Translations under genes and position numbers: made by a program
Source: Leptospiraceae bacterium
GTDB taxonomy: Bacteria > Spirochaetota > Leptospiria > Leptospirales > Leptospiraceae
Direction: 5' to 3'
DNA: 64,000 nucleotides
Assembly: GCA_024233865.1 (NCBI GenBank)
Contig: JACKPA010000008.1
Location: 13,501 to 77,500 of the forward strand
Notes under the pieces: model-generated
Database searches by the model: none
What the model was told of the DNA's origin: nothing
Seen by the model: the letters and a program-made list of their open reading frames with translations, nothing else
In this document: positions 17,994 to 25,993 of the stretch, in pieces
How the letters are laid out: each line of letters begins with the position of its first letter
Position numbering within the stretch: the first letter of the stretch is position 1

Positions 17994-19748
17994 GACGTCA
18001 CCGCAAAAAGGCAAAGTGATTTTCGACCCTGAAATGGCAAGATATTTCAAAAATAAATTTCGAGAAAGATTTTGACAGATTTTTATATAGTTGGATCAGT
18101 TTCCAACTGCTATATCGTCTAAAATTCAACCCAATTCCCCTTAAAACCATCCTATTTCGCACCTTTTTTAATCCTCGAAAACGTGTTCGCCCATTTTTCC
18201 ACATAGGTTTTAACTTCTCCATCAGACCTTCCACTGCTGGACGGAGATTACACAATTCTTGATATTCCGGGGTGTAATAATTATCCTCTCTATTATCCAA
18301 CCATCTTCGGTTTTCATCTACTACTAAACGTGATTGATTTTTTGATAATGCTATACAATCTTTACCCAAGGGACAATTCGCACAAATTTTAAAATCGAAG
18401 TTTGCTACCAAATCACCATCTTTCAATTTTTGACTTGTTGGTCGCTCGCCCATTGGACAAGATTCTATTAGACCTGATTCATCATATTCAAAATCATTGC
18501 TATTCAAATTCCCTTCTTCTGGGCTCTTTCCACGAACATTTGTGGATACAATATTTACATCGAATTTATTAGCTGTTTCTCTTACCCCTTCGGATGGATA
18601 CCCTCCGTCCGTTATCATCGTCTCCAAACCTGTCTCTTCTTTCAAATCTTCCAGACTTTCTTCCAATAAATCACTATCATCTACTATATTCTTTTCTACT
18701 ACAACGTCCGTTATTACTTGAAATGCGTTCTTTTCAGAGCAGGTCTCTGAACTGTGACATACATAACCAAAATGTTTTTCTTCATTCTTGGTTCGGTAAG
18801 TCGCGTCTGGGTCTGATGGATTCTGCATTGAACCAGATTTGATTTCATTTGGAGTTAATATCTCTACCTTTTCTTGTTTTACAATGCACTGTTCTGCTAA
18901 TAATCTTTTCGCATTTTTGTAGGATGAAGTAGCATTAATTCTTTTATCATCTTTCCATCTTGTAACATGAATGTATAACTGCTCTGATAAATATTTTAAC
19001 TTCTCTTCTATCTCATGCTTTCTTAAACGATGGTATTCACCATCTTCATTGGTTTCTATTAAGGAATGCAATTCTTTGGAAATACAATTTGGTTCATACT
19101 TCTTTATTTCTATCAATAAATTACTTAAGGTCTTATGGAACAATGTAAAACGACTCATCCTTTTGATGTTTGCCCTTATTTGAGTAGAGTCACATCTCTG
19201 TAAATCTGTGTGAATTCCCATTTCCTTAATAATAATATCACGATGGTCTTTGAACACTGTTTCAAAGAAGTCTACATTGTTTTCATATTCATATTTTGCT
19301 ACTGTAGCACGAAAGTTATAAAGTGTTCTTATGCAAAAGGTATATTCGTTTATATCTTGGATTCCAAACGCTCTTTGATATGCATAATTCAATAAATAGT
19401 TCTCATATAGTTGAAGGTCTGTTAGATTGTGCATTTCTTTTAATATTTCTAAGGAGAATAGTATGTTTACTGGAACATTGGGACGACTCATATTGTTACT
19501 GTACAGGGGAGCAAATACTTCTTCATCTATATTGAGAAATATGTTTTCGTAAAAATATGCTGACCAATGCTTTTTTAGAAAGCCTCGAAGTGTTGAGTTC
19601 ATGTTACTTTCTGGATTGAAAAATTTCTGTTGTAGGTGTTTCTGGTTTTTTCGAAACATAGCTATCCCCTTATGTCACATTTACAGGATTGAAGATTTAT
19701 TTCAACTTTTTCTTGTTATTTCTTGTTATACCTTTTTGCAGTGACGCC
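17994..19748 (-). mobile_element. IS1182-type insertion sequence (about 1755 bp)
   Basis: The ends are set by imperfect terminal inverted repeats. The left end starts GACGTCACCGCAAAAAGG at 17994; the right end, read inward on the minus strand from 19748, starts GGCGTCACTGCAAAAAGG, with two differences in 18. A single complete transposase gene fills the element, and its stop codon lies in the left repeat. The right end sits inside a lipoprotein gene and supplies that gene's last ten codons and stop. I see no clear target duplication, so the left flank may have been rearranged since insertion. Confidence 0.8.
17998..19659 (-). CDS. IS1182-family transposase
   Basis: This 553-residue transposase has the usual length and layout of the IS1182 group. 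The N-terminal DUF772-like domain contains NVPVNILFSLEILKEMHNL and YQRAFGIQDINEYTFC. The catalytic region has CDSTQIRANIKRM (first Asp) and MITDGGYPSEGVRE (second Asp). A zinc-finger-like CPMG…CANCPLGKDCIALSK segment follows, then a C-terminal part with GRTRFRGLKKVRNRM where the third acidic residue region and basic motif lie. No frameshift is present, so the enzyme may be active. It would cut and join DNA at the terminal repeats that flank it. Confidence 0.9.
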   Translation of the reverse strand: MFRKNQKHLQQKFFNPESNMNSTLRGFLKKHWSAYFYENIFLNIDEEVFAPLYSNNMSRPNVPVNILFSLEILKEMHNLTDLQLYENYLLNYAYQRAFGIQDINEYTFCIRTLYNFRATVAKYEYENNVDFFETVFKDHRDIIIKEMGIHTDLQRCDSTQIRANIKRMSRFTLFHKTLSNLLIEIKKYEPNCISKELHSLIETNEDGEYHRLRKHEIEEKLKYLSEQLYIHVTRWKDDKRINATSSYKNAKRLLAEQCIVKQEKVEILTPNEIKSGSMQNPSDPDATYRTKNEEKHFGYVCHSSETCSEKNAFQVITDVVVEKNIVDDSDLLEESLEDLKEETGLETMITDGGYPSEGVRETANKFDVNIVSTNVRGKSPEEGNLNSNDFEYDESGLIESCPMGERPTSQKLKDGDLVANFDFKICANCPLGKDCIALSKNQSRLVVDENRRWLDNREDNYYTPEYQELCNLRPAVEGLMEKLKPMWKNGRTRFRGLKKVRNRMVLRGIGLNFRRYSSWKLIQLYKNLSKSFSKFIFEISCHFRVENHFAFLR

Positions 19749-20270
19749 TTTTATGGTTCCATAAGCGTGGTAGTAGGCTATAAATTCTCCGTTTTTGCTC
19801 ACTGTAGCTCCCGTAGAGCCTATATTTTCAACCTTGAAGTTGGAATTTGATTTTGCTTGAGAATTTGTATTCTCTCCTACAATTCCAACATTCACTTTCT
19901 CTTGTGCAGTGTCAATTGTTACCGGAACTGACACATTTCCCAAATACACATCACCTTGTAGAAATTCTAATTCAACCCTGGTTGAATTTCCGTCCATTGG
20001 TTGACTTACAAAAGCTTCAAAGTTACCTTTTGTGTCGGTATAAGTGTCCATTCCTCCTACAACTCGAACGGTACCGTTGGCTACCGGATTTCTTTGAGAG
20101 TCATAAAAACTGCCTTTTACAGCAAAACTGGAATAGGACTGGCTCCCCATCAGAGCAAGGATATAAAAGGCATTGTTATTTTTGTTTGTTTTTCCGGCAC
20201 AATTGGAAAAAACAAGCGAAAACGACATAACAAATCCGATTATAATATTTTGTTTTTGAGGAAAATCCAT
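19716..20270 (-). pseudogene. Lipoprotein N-terminal part, cut by the IS1182 insertion
   Basis: The 184-residue frame begins with a lipoprotein signal (MSFSLVFSNCAG, lipid-bearing Cys about residue 24) and a short linker. Residues ~52–132 form a carboxypeptidase-regulatory-like beta domain (GSFYDSQRNPVANGTV … TYTDTKGNFEAFV), of the type often found at the start of surface proteins. The last ten residues (GVTAKRYNKK) and the stop are encoded by the end of the IS, so the original downstream part is missing. Bases 19872–20118 are nearly identical (one difference) to 25540–25786 next to a large putative-Ig gene, suggesting both come from one surface-lipoprotein family. The fragment may still be secreted. 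Confidence 0.7.
19872..20118 (-). repeat. 247-bp duplicated cassette, copy 1
   Basis: By eye this segment matches 25540–25786 over 247 bp in the same orientation, with one difference that I can see (A at 20061, G at 25729). It encodes most of the regulatory-like beta domain. Identity stops sharply at both ends. Confidence 0.85.
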
Positions 20271-20550
20271 CTAAATCTCCTTATACCTAATACAAGAATA
20301 GGTATAGTGTGAAATCAGTATAAAAATTGTCTATAAAAATATTACGTAAAAAAAGATTGACATAATAGCTTATCAAATAGAGAAGTAATTAATATGTTTC
20401 AATTAAGGCATAGTATCTGTTTAAGTGTTTTGTATCTTTCGATTATAGTTTTCTCACTTTCCTATAATTACCAGTTCGTTTATAAGCTTTCTCGTTAAAA
20501 ACTGGCAGAATCCTTGACTTTTTATTCGATTGACCTGATCATTCTCTATT

Positions 20551-21408
20551 ATGTTAGCCCCACTTGATAACGAGACTATTTTCAAAAAAGCATTTACTGA
20601 CAAAGAAGTATTTGAGTGTTTTGTAAAAGATATATTTGGCATTGATATACAGGTAGGAAAGATTGAAACCGAAAAACAATTCGATCCGGTTATCGGTCAT
20701 ATAAACTTTAAAATAGATATTTATGCCGAGACGCTGGATAACCGTTTTATCATAGAAATCCAGAAGATAGACTATGATTATAATTTTGATAGGTTTCTGC
20801 ATTACTTTTTAATGGTGCTAGCAGACCAACAGAAGACCTCTGCCCGGTATACACCGAGCCAGCAGGTTTTGGGGGTCGTAGTATTAACCCGCCCTTACAA
20901 AATAACCCAAAAAACAGGGGAAGCAATTAGAGAAAGCGTGATGATGATTGACTTTAATCCCCGTAATCTAAAAGACCAAAAGATAGAGATATGGGGTCAT
21001 AATCTGGTTTTTTTGAATCCCAATCCCAAGTATAACAGGGATGGGGTGCCAAAAGAGTATGAGGATTGGCTAAACTTGATCTATAGTTCCTTCCAAAAGT
21101 CACCTGCAAATTATAAAATAAACCTTCAAAACAAGGGGATAGCCAGAGCAGTAAGCTTGATAGATTATGAAAAATTAGACCCCGATACATTGGCAGAGAT
21201 GAAAAAAGCAGAGAGTAGGAAAGTAACCGAGCAGTTGTTAAAAGACGAGAGCCGAGAGGAAGGCAGGAAAGAAGGCAGGGAGGAAAAAGAAAACACTGCC
21301 ATTAGAAATGCAATTAAAAAAGGAAAACTGAGTCCGTCAGAAATTGCGGAAATGTTAGAAGTCTCTCTCGACAGAGTACTTACTCTGCAAAAAGAAATGA
21401 TTACTTAA
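20551..21408 (+). CDS. Rpn-family PD-(D/E)XK nuclease/putative transposase
   Basis: This 285-residue protein belongs to the PDDEXK group that includes RpnA/YhgA, recombination-promoting nucleases. The start LDNETIFKKAFTDKEVFECF resembles the family's opening helix. The active-site signature is FKIDIYAE followed by FIIEIQK (Asp65-region and Glu-x-Gln, the usual E-x-Q variant of this family). The region after residue ~215 is strongly charged (REEGRKEGREEKE) and ends in a small helix-turn-helix-like segment (KKGKLSPSEIAEMLEVSLDRV). It is followed by a second gene of the same superfamily. Rpn proteins are often mobile and numerous within a genome; function here is inferred from the family. Confidence 0.85.
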   Translation: MLAPLDNETIFKKAFTDKEVFECFVKDIFGIDIQVGKIETEKQFDPVIGHINFKIDIYAETLDNRFIIEIQKIDYDYNFDRFLHYFLMVLADQQKTSARYTPSQQVLGVVVLTRPYKITQKTGEAIRESVMMIDFNPRNLKDQKIEIWGHNLVFLNPNPKYNRDGVPKEYEDWLNLIYSSFQKSPANYKINLQNKGIARAVSLIDYEKLDPDTLAEMKKAESRKVTEQLLKDESREEGRKEGREEKENTAIRNAIKKGKLSPSEIAEMLEVSLDRVLTLQKEMIT

Positions 21409-21484
21409 CCATTTTTCATTATATAGTTAATAATTTCAAAAAAATAATACTTTACAATTTAATAATTCCAATGGTAATTAAATC

Positions 21485-22552
21485 ATGTCATCTAATCCAC
21501 ACGATACCTTTGTAAGAGGAATTTTTTCCCAATTAAACTATGCTATCGAATTTATGTCCAAATTTCTACCTCAATCTATCATGGAAATAATTGACATTCA
21601 AAAACTTAGATTAACTGATTCGTCTTTTGTTGATGAAAAACTAAACGAATTTTACTCTGACATTTTATTTGAAATTCCTTTTAAAACAGGGAAAATGTCA
21701 AATATTTATGTATTATTTGAGCATAAATCTACCCCCGAATATGATACGCTTTTGCAATTGCTCAAATACCAAACTGAGATTTATTCCAAAACCAAGATGA
21801 CGACCCCCATACTCTGTTTGGTTTTCTATCATTCGGAGGAAAATTGGACTGTTCCGGAAAGATTTGCGGAAAAGTTAAAGTTGGATAAAAATGTAATAAG
21901 CGTATTGGAAGATTATATACTAGATTTCAGGTATTTATTGTTTAATATTGAAAAAGAAAAAATAGATAAATGGAAAGTATCAGCAGAAATACAAATTATT
22001 TTTTTGCTTTTGAAAGAAGTGAGAAAAAACGATTTTGATGAAAAAAGGTTTCAAGAAATCCTAAAAATAGGAAAAGAAATATTTTTGGCAAGGGACGGAT
22101 TGGACTTGCTGAAGCGGATATTGACTTATGTGTATTCTACAACGGACATAGATAATCAAAAGGTTAAAGAAATACTAAACCAATCACTAACAAAAGATAG
22201 GAGTGAAGAAGTTATGACAACAGCAGAAAGATTGAAAATAGAAGGAAAAATAGAAGGAAAATTGGAAGGAAAATTGGAAGGAAAATTGGAAACCGCATTT
22301 AATATGCTAAAGTTAAATATCCCTGAAACCCTGGTATTACAAGCAACCGGTTTAAATAAATCCGATCTTATGGTAGGAACTGGTAAAAATGGAATTAGTT
22401 CTGTTTTTATAAAAATGGGTAGAGAAAGTCGTAAATCGACTATAAGGACAGCAATACAAATGCACAAGGCTGGTTATGACTTGAATACGATAGTCAATGT
22501 AACAAAATTGCAACCACAGTGGCTTGGTAGGTTCTTTAAGCATATTCGTTAA
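21485..22552 (+). CDS. Rpn/YhgA-like transposase_31 family protein
   Basis: This 355-residue protein begins with the typical PHDTFVRGIFSQ, followed by FYSDILFEI and YVLFEHKSTPEYDTLLQLLKYQ, where Asp, Glu and Lys form the PD-(D/E)XK site. This is the RpnA/YhgA (Transposase_31) type, a DNA endonuclease linked to recA-independent recombination. At residues ~250–271 the protein carries a run of KIEGKLEG units encoded by a 12-bp tandem repeat. The C-terminal ~70 residues (SVFIKMGRESRKSTIRTAIQ onward) form a second small helical unit not usual in the family, perhaps a DNA-binding extension. It is 76 bp downstream of the preceding Rpn gene. Confidence 0.85.
   Translation: MSSNPHDTFVRGIFSQLNYAIEFMSKFLPQSIMEIIDIQKLRLTDSSFVDEKLNEFYSDILFEIPFKTGKMSNIYVLFEHKSTPEYDTLLQLLKYQTEIYSKTKMTTPILCLVFYHSEENWTVPERFAEKLKLDKNVISVLEDYILDFRYLLFNIEKEKIDKWKVSAEIQIIFLLLKEVRKNDFDEKRFQEILKIGKEIFLARDGLDLLKRILTYVYSTTDIDNQKVKEILNQSLTKDRSEEVMTTAERLKIEGKIEGKLEGKLEGKLETAFNMLKLNIPETLVLQATGLNKSDLMVGTGKNGISSVFIKMGRESRKSTIRTAIQMHKAGYDLNTIVNVTKLQPQWLGRFFKHIR
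22240..22292 (+). repeat. 12-bp tandem repeat (GAAGGAAAATTG type) inside the Rpn gene
   Basis: About four units of GAAGGAAAA(A/T)T(A/T)G encode repeated (I/L)EGK units. The unit length is a multiple of three, so gain or loss of copies would change protein length without breaking the frame. Similar Glu/Lys repeats are common in this nuclease family. Confidence 0.75.
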
Positions 22553-22591
22553 TATCGAACCAACCAAACTAACCTGCTTAACGTTAAAAAA

Positions 22592-22960
22592 TTATTCTTT
22601 ATCCGGTTGATATTCTCGAATACCATTTTTTTGAATGATCCAAAGCTTGCCGTCGATGTCATTATTTATCATTGCTTTAGCCAAATTTTTTACCATTTCA
22701 TATAAAATATCTGGAGATGAATTTTTAGGAAGACGGATCACTGCAATTCCTAAATACAAACTTGGGTTAAATACTAAAGGATTAGAAAAATCTAAATCAA
22801 GAGTCACCAAAATTCTTTTTTCCTCCTTACATATTTGGATTAATTTATCATCAGAAGAACTTTGCAAATTTTGATCGTATACAGTTAATACGTCAAAGCC
22901 ATATTGCAAAAATATGTTTTTCCCTCGATTTCCTAAGTTTTCATCTAATTTAATTTTCAT
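22592..22960 (-). CDS. DUF5615 PIN-like toxin
   Basis: This 122-residue protein matches the DUF5615 PIN-like family: MKIKLDENLG at the start, an acidic site ILVTLDLDFSNP near residue 60, and FNPSLYLGIAVIRLP. PIN-like proteins of this group are ribonuclease toxins or relatives. The start is chosen at the ATG at 22960, which directly follows the antitoxin stop (TGACATG), rather than a GUG/ATG five codons upstream inside the antitoxin gene. Toxin directly after a DUF433 gene is the standard order of this toxin–antitoxin pair. Confidence 0.88.
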   Translation of the reverse strand: MKIKLDENLGNRGKNIFLQYGFDVLTVYDQNLQSSSDDKLIQICKEEKRILVTLDLDFSNPLVFNPSLYLGIAVIRLPKNSSPDILYEMVKNLAKAMINNDIDGKLWIIQKNGIREYQPDKE

Positions 22961-22961
22961 G

Positions 22962-23204
22962 TCAAGCTGCCACAAAAACTTCTACAAATCGTTCTCGACT
23001 CATTTCTGCTGCATAAGCTATACAAGCATAAATGTCTGCCTCTTCTATACCGGGATAATTTTCCAAAATTTCTTGCATACTTACCCCTTCTGAAAGAAAA
23101 TCTAAGATCAAAGATACCCAGATTCTATGACCCTTGATACATGGTTTTCCAAAACATATATTTGGATTGATACTTATTCTTTGTAATAATTCTTCCTTTT
23201 TCAT
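22962..23204 (-). CDS. DUF433 antitoxin
   Basis: This 80-residue protein is of the DUF433 family: RISINPNICFGKPCIKGHRI, then VSLILDFLSEGVSMQEILE and a winged-helix-like YPGIEEADIYACIAYAAE. Members are DNA-binding antitoxins that pair with DUF5615 PIN-like toxins. It ends one base before the toxin's ATG. By analogy with the family it should block the toxin and repress its own promoter; no operator is evident upstream. Confidence 0.9.
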   Translation of the reverse strand: MKKEELLQRISINPNICFGKPCIKGHRIWVSLILDFLSEGVSMQEILENYPGIEEADIYACIAYAAEMSRERFVEVFVAA

Positions 23205-23329
23205 GTATTTCCTTCTTTTTTGCTAAGATAAAAGCTATTTCATATTTTGGATAGTAAAAATTCTCTTCTCCAGATCTGATTAACAAATGGATATGACATT
23301 TCCATTGACTCGAATCGAACCAACTCATG

Positions 23330-23362
23330 CTACTTGTAGTGAGCGTAGCCGAGCTACGGTCC
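23330..23362. repeat. Short palindromic GAGCGTAGCCGAGCTAC repeat at the end of the DUF1566 gene
   Basis: GTAGTGAGCGTAGCCGAGCTAC (two overlapping hairpins around GTAGC…GCTAC) resembles the GAGCGTAGTCGAAA words found inside the glycosyltransferase gene at 27.9 kb. The stop codon of the putative-Ig gene lies within it. Confidence 0.5.
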
Positions 23363-25516
23363 AGTCACACAACGAACATAGTAGTAGCTATTTACAGTTT
23401 TAACATCATAGAAAATACCACCACCATCAAAATTGATATTCCAAGCATAACTGGAATTAGAAGAAAATGTTGTAGATGACAAGTAAGCAGAGACAACCTC
23501 ATTTAAGAATAACTTATTAATTACTGGTGACAAATAATTGCCTGCTCCACAATTAGTTTGATTTGCAGGCATGGTTTTATCATTACAATGAATTAATGTT
23601 TTCAACTCATTTCTAGTTGGAATCCTCCAATTAGTTTTTCCGGCAAATGTTCCTATATTATTACAGGAATCATACGCCGAACTTGTTGAACCTCCAATAA
23701 TGCCACCAACTCCCAGTTCATTACCAGTAGCTCCTCCATTACAATTATTATCTAAGGTAGAACAAAACTGATAAGTTACGGCACTTCCATCACATCCGTT
23801 TGTACCAGAATTCCATGTCTGCCCTTGGTTGCATTTCATCCAAGTTAAAGTTGTGCCCGAATAGTCTACTCCATCCGAACCCATTCCCGCACCAGTAAAT
23901 GATACCGTTCCATTGCCCAAGTCTTGAAAGCATCCCCAAGCGTAACAAACCTTTATATTGATACTGATTGTTGTATTCACACTTCCACCGGAATTACTGG
24001 CTGTTATCGTATAGGTCGTTACGCTACTTCCTTGTGTATTAGGTGTTCCGCTTATTACACAAGAGTTATTTATTGATAATCCATTTGGCAATATAGGGTT
24101 TGATGCACAAGAAATAACGGATCCGCCACCAAGGGAAGGTGTAAGGGAAGAAATAGCTTGTCCATCTGTAAAAGTAAATGGACCACCTGCGTAAGTTAAA
24201 CCACTCGGTGCCACATCATTTACAGTTATAGTCAAACCAAAAGTAGTAGAGCCTCCCGTATTGGTTGCTGTTACAGTGTAGGTATTCACAGTTGCTAAAA
24301 CCGTTGGAGTTCCTGCGAGTTGTCCTGTTGTTAGGTGTATACTCAGACCTGTAGGTAGAGAAGGGCTTACGGAATAAGAAGTTGGTGTTCCTGTGAACGT
24401 CGGACTCACGGTTGTAATGAGTGTATCTTTGGTAAAAACAAACGGATTCCCTGCATAGCTCAAAGAAGTTGGTGCTACATCGTTTACGGTAATGGAAATA
24501 TTCGCAGTTGCAAAGCCATGGCTATTGCTCGCTGTAATAGTATAATTCGTTGCAGTCTGCAAGACCGTAGGCGTTCCGCTTATTTCACAAGTCAGGTTGT
24601 TGATACTTAAGCCTGATGGTAAGCCCGGAGACGCAGTGCAAGAGGTAAGTGTTCCGTTAAACGTTGGAGTTATGGTAGAAATTCCCACTCCTTTGGTAAA
24701 AGTATACGGACTACCAACATAAGTCAAACTCGTAGGAGGATTCAGATTGATGGCAATGGAAATAACAAAAGTAGTAGAACCGTAAGGATTACTCGCAGTA
24801 ATGGTATAATTAGACGTGGCTTGGCTTACGGTAGGAGTTCCGCTAATGACACAGGAATTGCTAAGGCTCATTCCGGTTGGTAATGCCGGACTGGAAGTGC
24901 AAGAGCCAATTGTTCCGGAATACGTAGGAATTACCGAAGGAACGCCCACGTCTTGGGTAAGAACAAACGAACTTACCGAGTAACTGAAAGCAGACGGTGG
25001 AATATCATTCACCGTAATCATGATTTCCGTAGTCCTTGTCCCGTAATCATTACTTGCCCTGATTGTATAAGTTGTCGCAGATTGAATAGTCGTTGGTGTT
25101 CCGCTTATCACACAATTACTATTCTCAATCTTCAAACCCGCAGGCAAATCAGGATTTGACGTGCAGGATGTAGGAGAACTTCCCGTAATTTTGGCAGCGA
25201 TATTTGGAATTGCCACTCCTTTGGTAAAGGTAAACGGTGAGCCTGAGTAGGAAATTTGAGGAACTGTTTCCTGCGTCCCGCTTCTTACAATCAAAGCTTG
25301 TGTCGTTCCAATCCCGTCCAGAAGTGCACTGGAAGAATACTCATCTGATTGAGAAACAATTGAAGTTTCTCCGGTATCCGTATTCACGTCTACCACCCAG
25401 GTCGTCTTGCGAATCATCACATCTTGTTTGTGGATAAAAAACTTTAGTTCGTTTCTGCCATTTCGCACGGTTTGAATGATAGGGATTTTGTAAGTTCCGG
25501 AACTATCGGTTTCCAC
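23354..25516 (-). CDS. Putative-Ig repeat protein with C-terminal DUF1566 domain, N-terminus displaced
   Basis: The frame opens at a GTG at 25516 and encodes 720 residues. Five putative-Ig (He_PIG-like) repeats follow a short linker; each has a PFTFTKG-like strand, a CTSNPDLPAGL-like strand and NCVISGTP. The C-terminal ~190 residues have the DUF1566 features GCFQDLGNGTVSF, YDSCNNIGTFAGKTNWRIPTR and YYYVRCV. Such proteins are secreted or surface-exposed in spirochaetes, but this frame lacks a signal peptide. In-frame sequence continues upstream without a good start, and a regulatory-like beta domain lies just upstream in a different frame. I conclude the true N-terminus was lost or shifted by rearrangement, and the gene is probably inactive or poorly expressed. 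Confidence 0.8.
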   Translation of the reverse strand: METDSSGTYKIPIIQTVRNGRNELKFFIHKQDVMIRKTTWVVDVNTDTGETSIVSQSDEYSSSALLDGIGTTQALIVRSGTQETVPQISYSGSPFTFTKGVAIPNIAAKITGSSPTSCTSNPDLPAGLKIENSNCVISGTPTTIQSATTYTIRASNDYGTRTTEIMITVNDIPPSAFSYSVSSFVLTQDVGVPSVIPTYSGTIGSCTSSPALPTGMSLSNSCVISGTPTVSQATSNYTITASNPYGSTTFVISIAINLNPPTSLTYVGSPYTFTKGVGISTITPTFNGTLTSCTASPGLPSGLSINNLTCEISGTPTVLQTATNYTITASNSHGFATANISITVNDVAPTSLSYAGNPFVFTKDTLITTVSPTFTGTPTSYSVSPSLPTGLSIHLTTGQLAGTPTVLATVNTYTVTATNTGGSTTFGLTITVNDVAPSGLTYAGGPFTFTDGQAISSLTPSLGGGSVISCASNPILPNGLSINNSCVISGTPNTQGSSVTTYTITASNSGGSVNTTISINIKVCYAWGCFQDLGNGTVSFTGAGMGSDGVDYSGTTLTWMKCNQGQTWNSGTNGCDGSAVTYQFCSTLDNNCNGGATGNELGVGGIIGGSTSSAYDSCNNIGTFAGKTNWRIPTRNELKTLIHCNDKTMPANQTNCGAGNYLSPVINKLFLNEVVSAYLSSTTFSSNSSYAWNINFDGGGIFYDVKTVNSYYYVRCVTGP

Positions 25517-25536
25517 TCTGGTTCCATTTGGCAGGT

Positions 25537-25786
25537 CTACTCTCCTACAATTCCAACATTCACTTTCTCTTGTGCAGTGTCAATTGTTACCGGAACTGAC
25601 ACATTTCCCAAATACACATCACCTTGTAGAAATTCTAATTCAACCCTGGTTGAATTTCCGTCCATTGGTTGACTTACAAAAGCTTCAAAGTTACCTTTTG
25701 TGTCGGTATAAGTGTCCATTCCTCCTACGACTCGAACGGTACCGTTGGCTACCGGATTTCTTTGAGAGTCATAAAAACTGCCTTTT
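25537..25786 (-). pseudogene. Regulatory-like beta domain fragment, copy 2 of the 247-bp cassette
   Basis: This fragment encodes GSFYDSQRNPVANG to VNVGIVGE, as in the lipoprotein at 19716–20270, then meets a stop created at the junction with the putative-Ig gene, which continues one frame away. Upstream of 25786 the sequence changes abruptly to the 3' end of an unrelated plus-strand gene, so neither a signal peptide nor a start is available. It is a rearranged remnant. Confidence 0.75.
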
Positions 25787-25972
25787 GGCACAGAACTGAC
25801 AAGCTTAAAGGCTGTTTTTGCCCATAATGGCAAGACTTTAAGCGTAAACGGTACACCTCAAATAAGCGGAGAAACGGTAAACGATTTTACCAGTCCTATC
25901 ACCTATAAGCTAACTGGGTCGGATGGAGCGGAAAAGGTTTATACGGTAAGCGTAACTACCGCTTCGCAATAA
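25787..25972 (+). pseudogene. 3' remnant of a plus-strand surface-protein gene
   Basis: On the plus strand a frame without a start encodes TSLKAVFAHNGKTLSVNGTP … GSDGAEKVYTVSVTTASQ and stops at 25972. The pattern (short beta strands, NG turns, GSDGAEKVYTVSV) is that of bacterial beta-sandwich repeats of the DUF5018 kind. It begins exactly where the 247-bp cassette ends, so its 5' part was replaced. The FecR gene follows 21 bp downstream and may once have been co-transcribed with it. Confidence 0.6.
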
Positions 25973-25993
25973 AAATAAATAAAGGATTTAAAT

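Noticed and set aside
11015..20270. Prophage or complete integrative element
   Set aside because: No integrase, structural, portal or conjugation genes and no attachment-site repeats next to a tRNA are visible; the region reads as an accessory island with IS remnants.
20395..20499. 34-codon frame with a hydrophobic stretch upstream of the first Rpn gene
   Set aside because: It is short, has no good ribosome-binding site and no recognisable pattern; chance is likely in A+T-rich DNA.
22240..22292. Regular short repeats as a possible CRISPR array
   Set aside because: Units are 12 bp without spacers and encode an in-frame KLEG repeat. No cas genes or 25–40-bp repeats with spacers are seen anywhere in the window.
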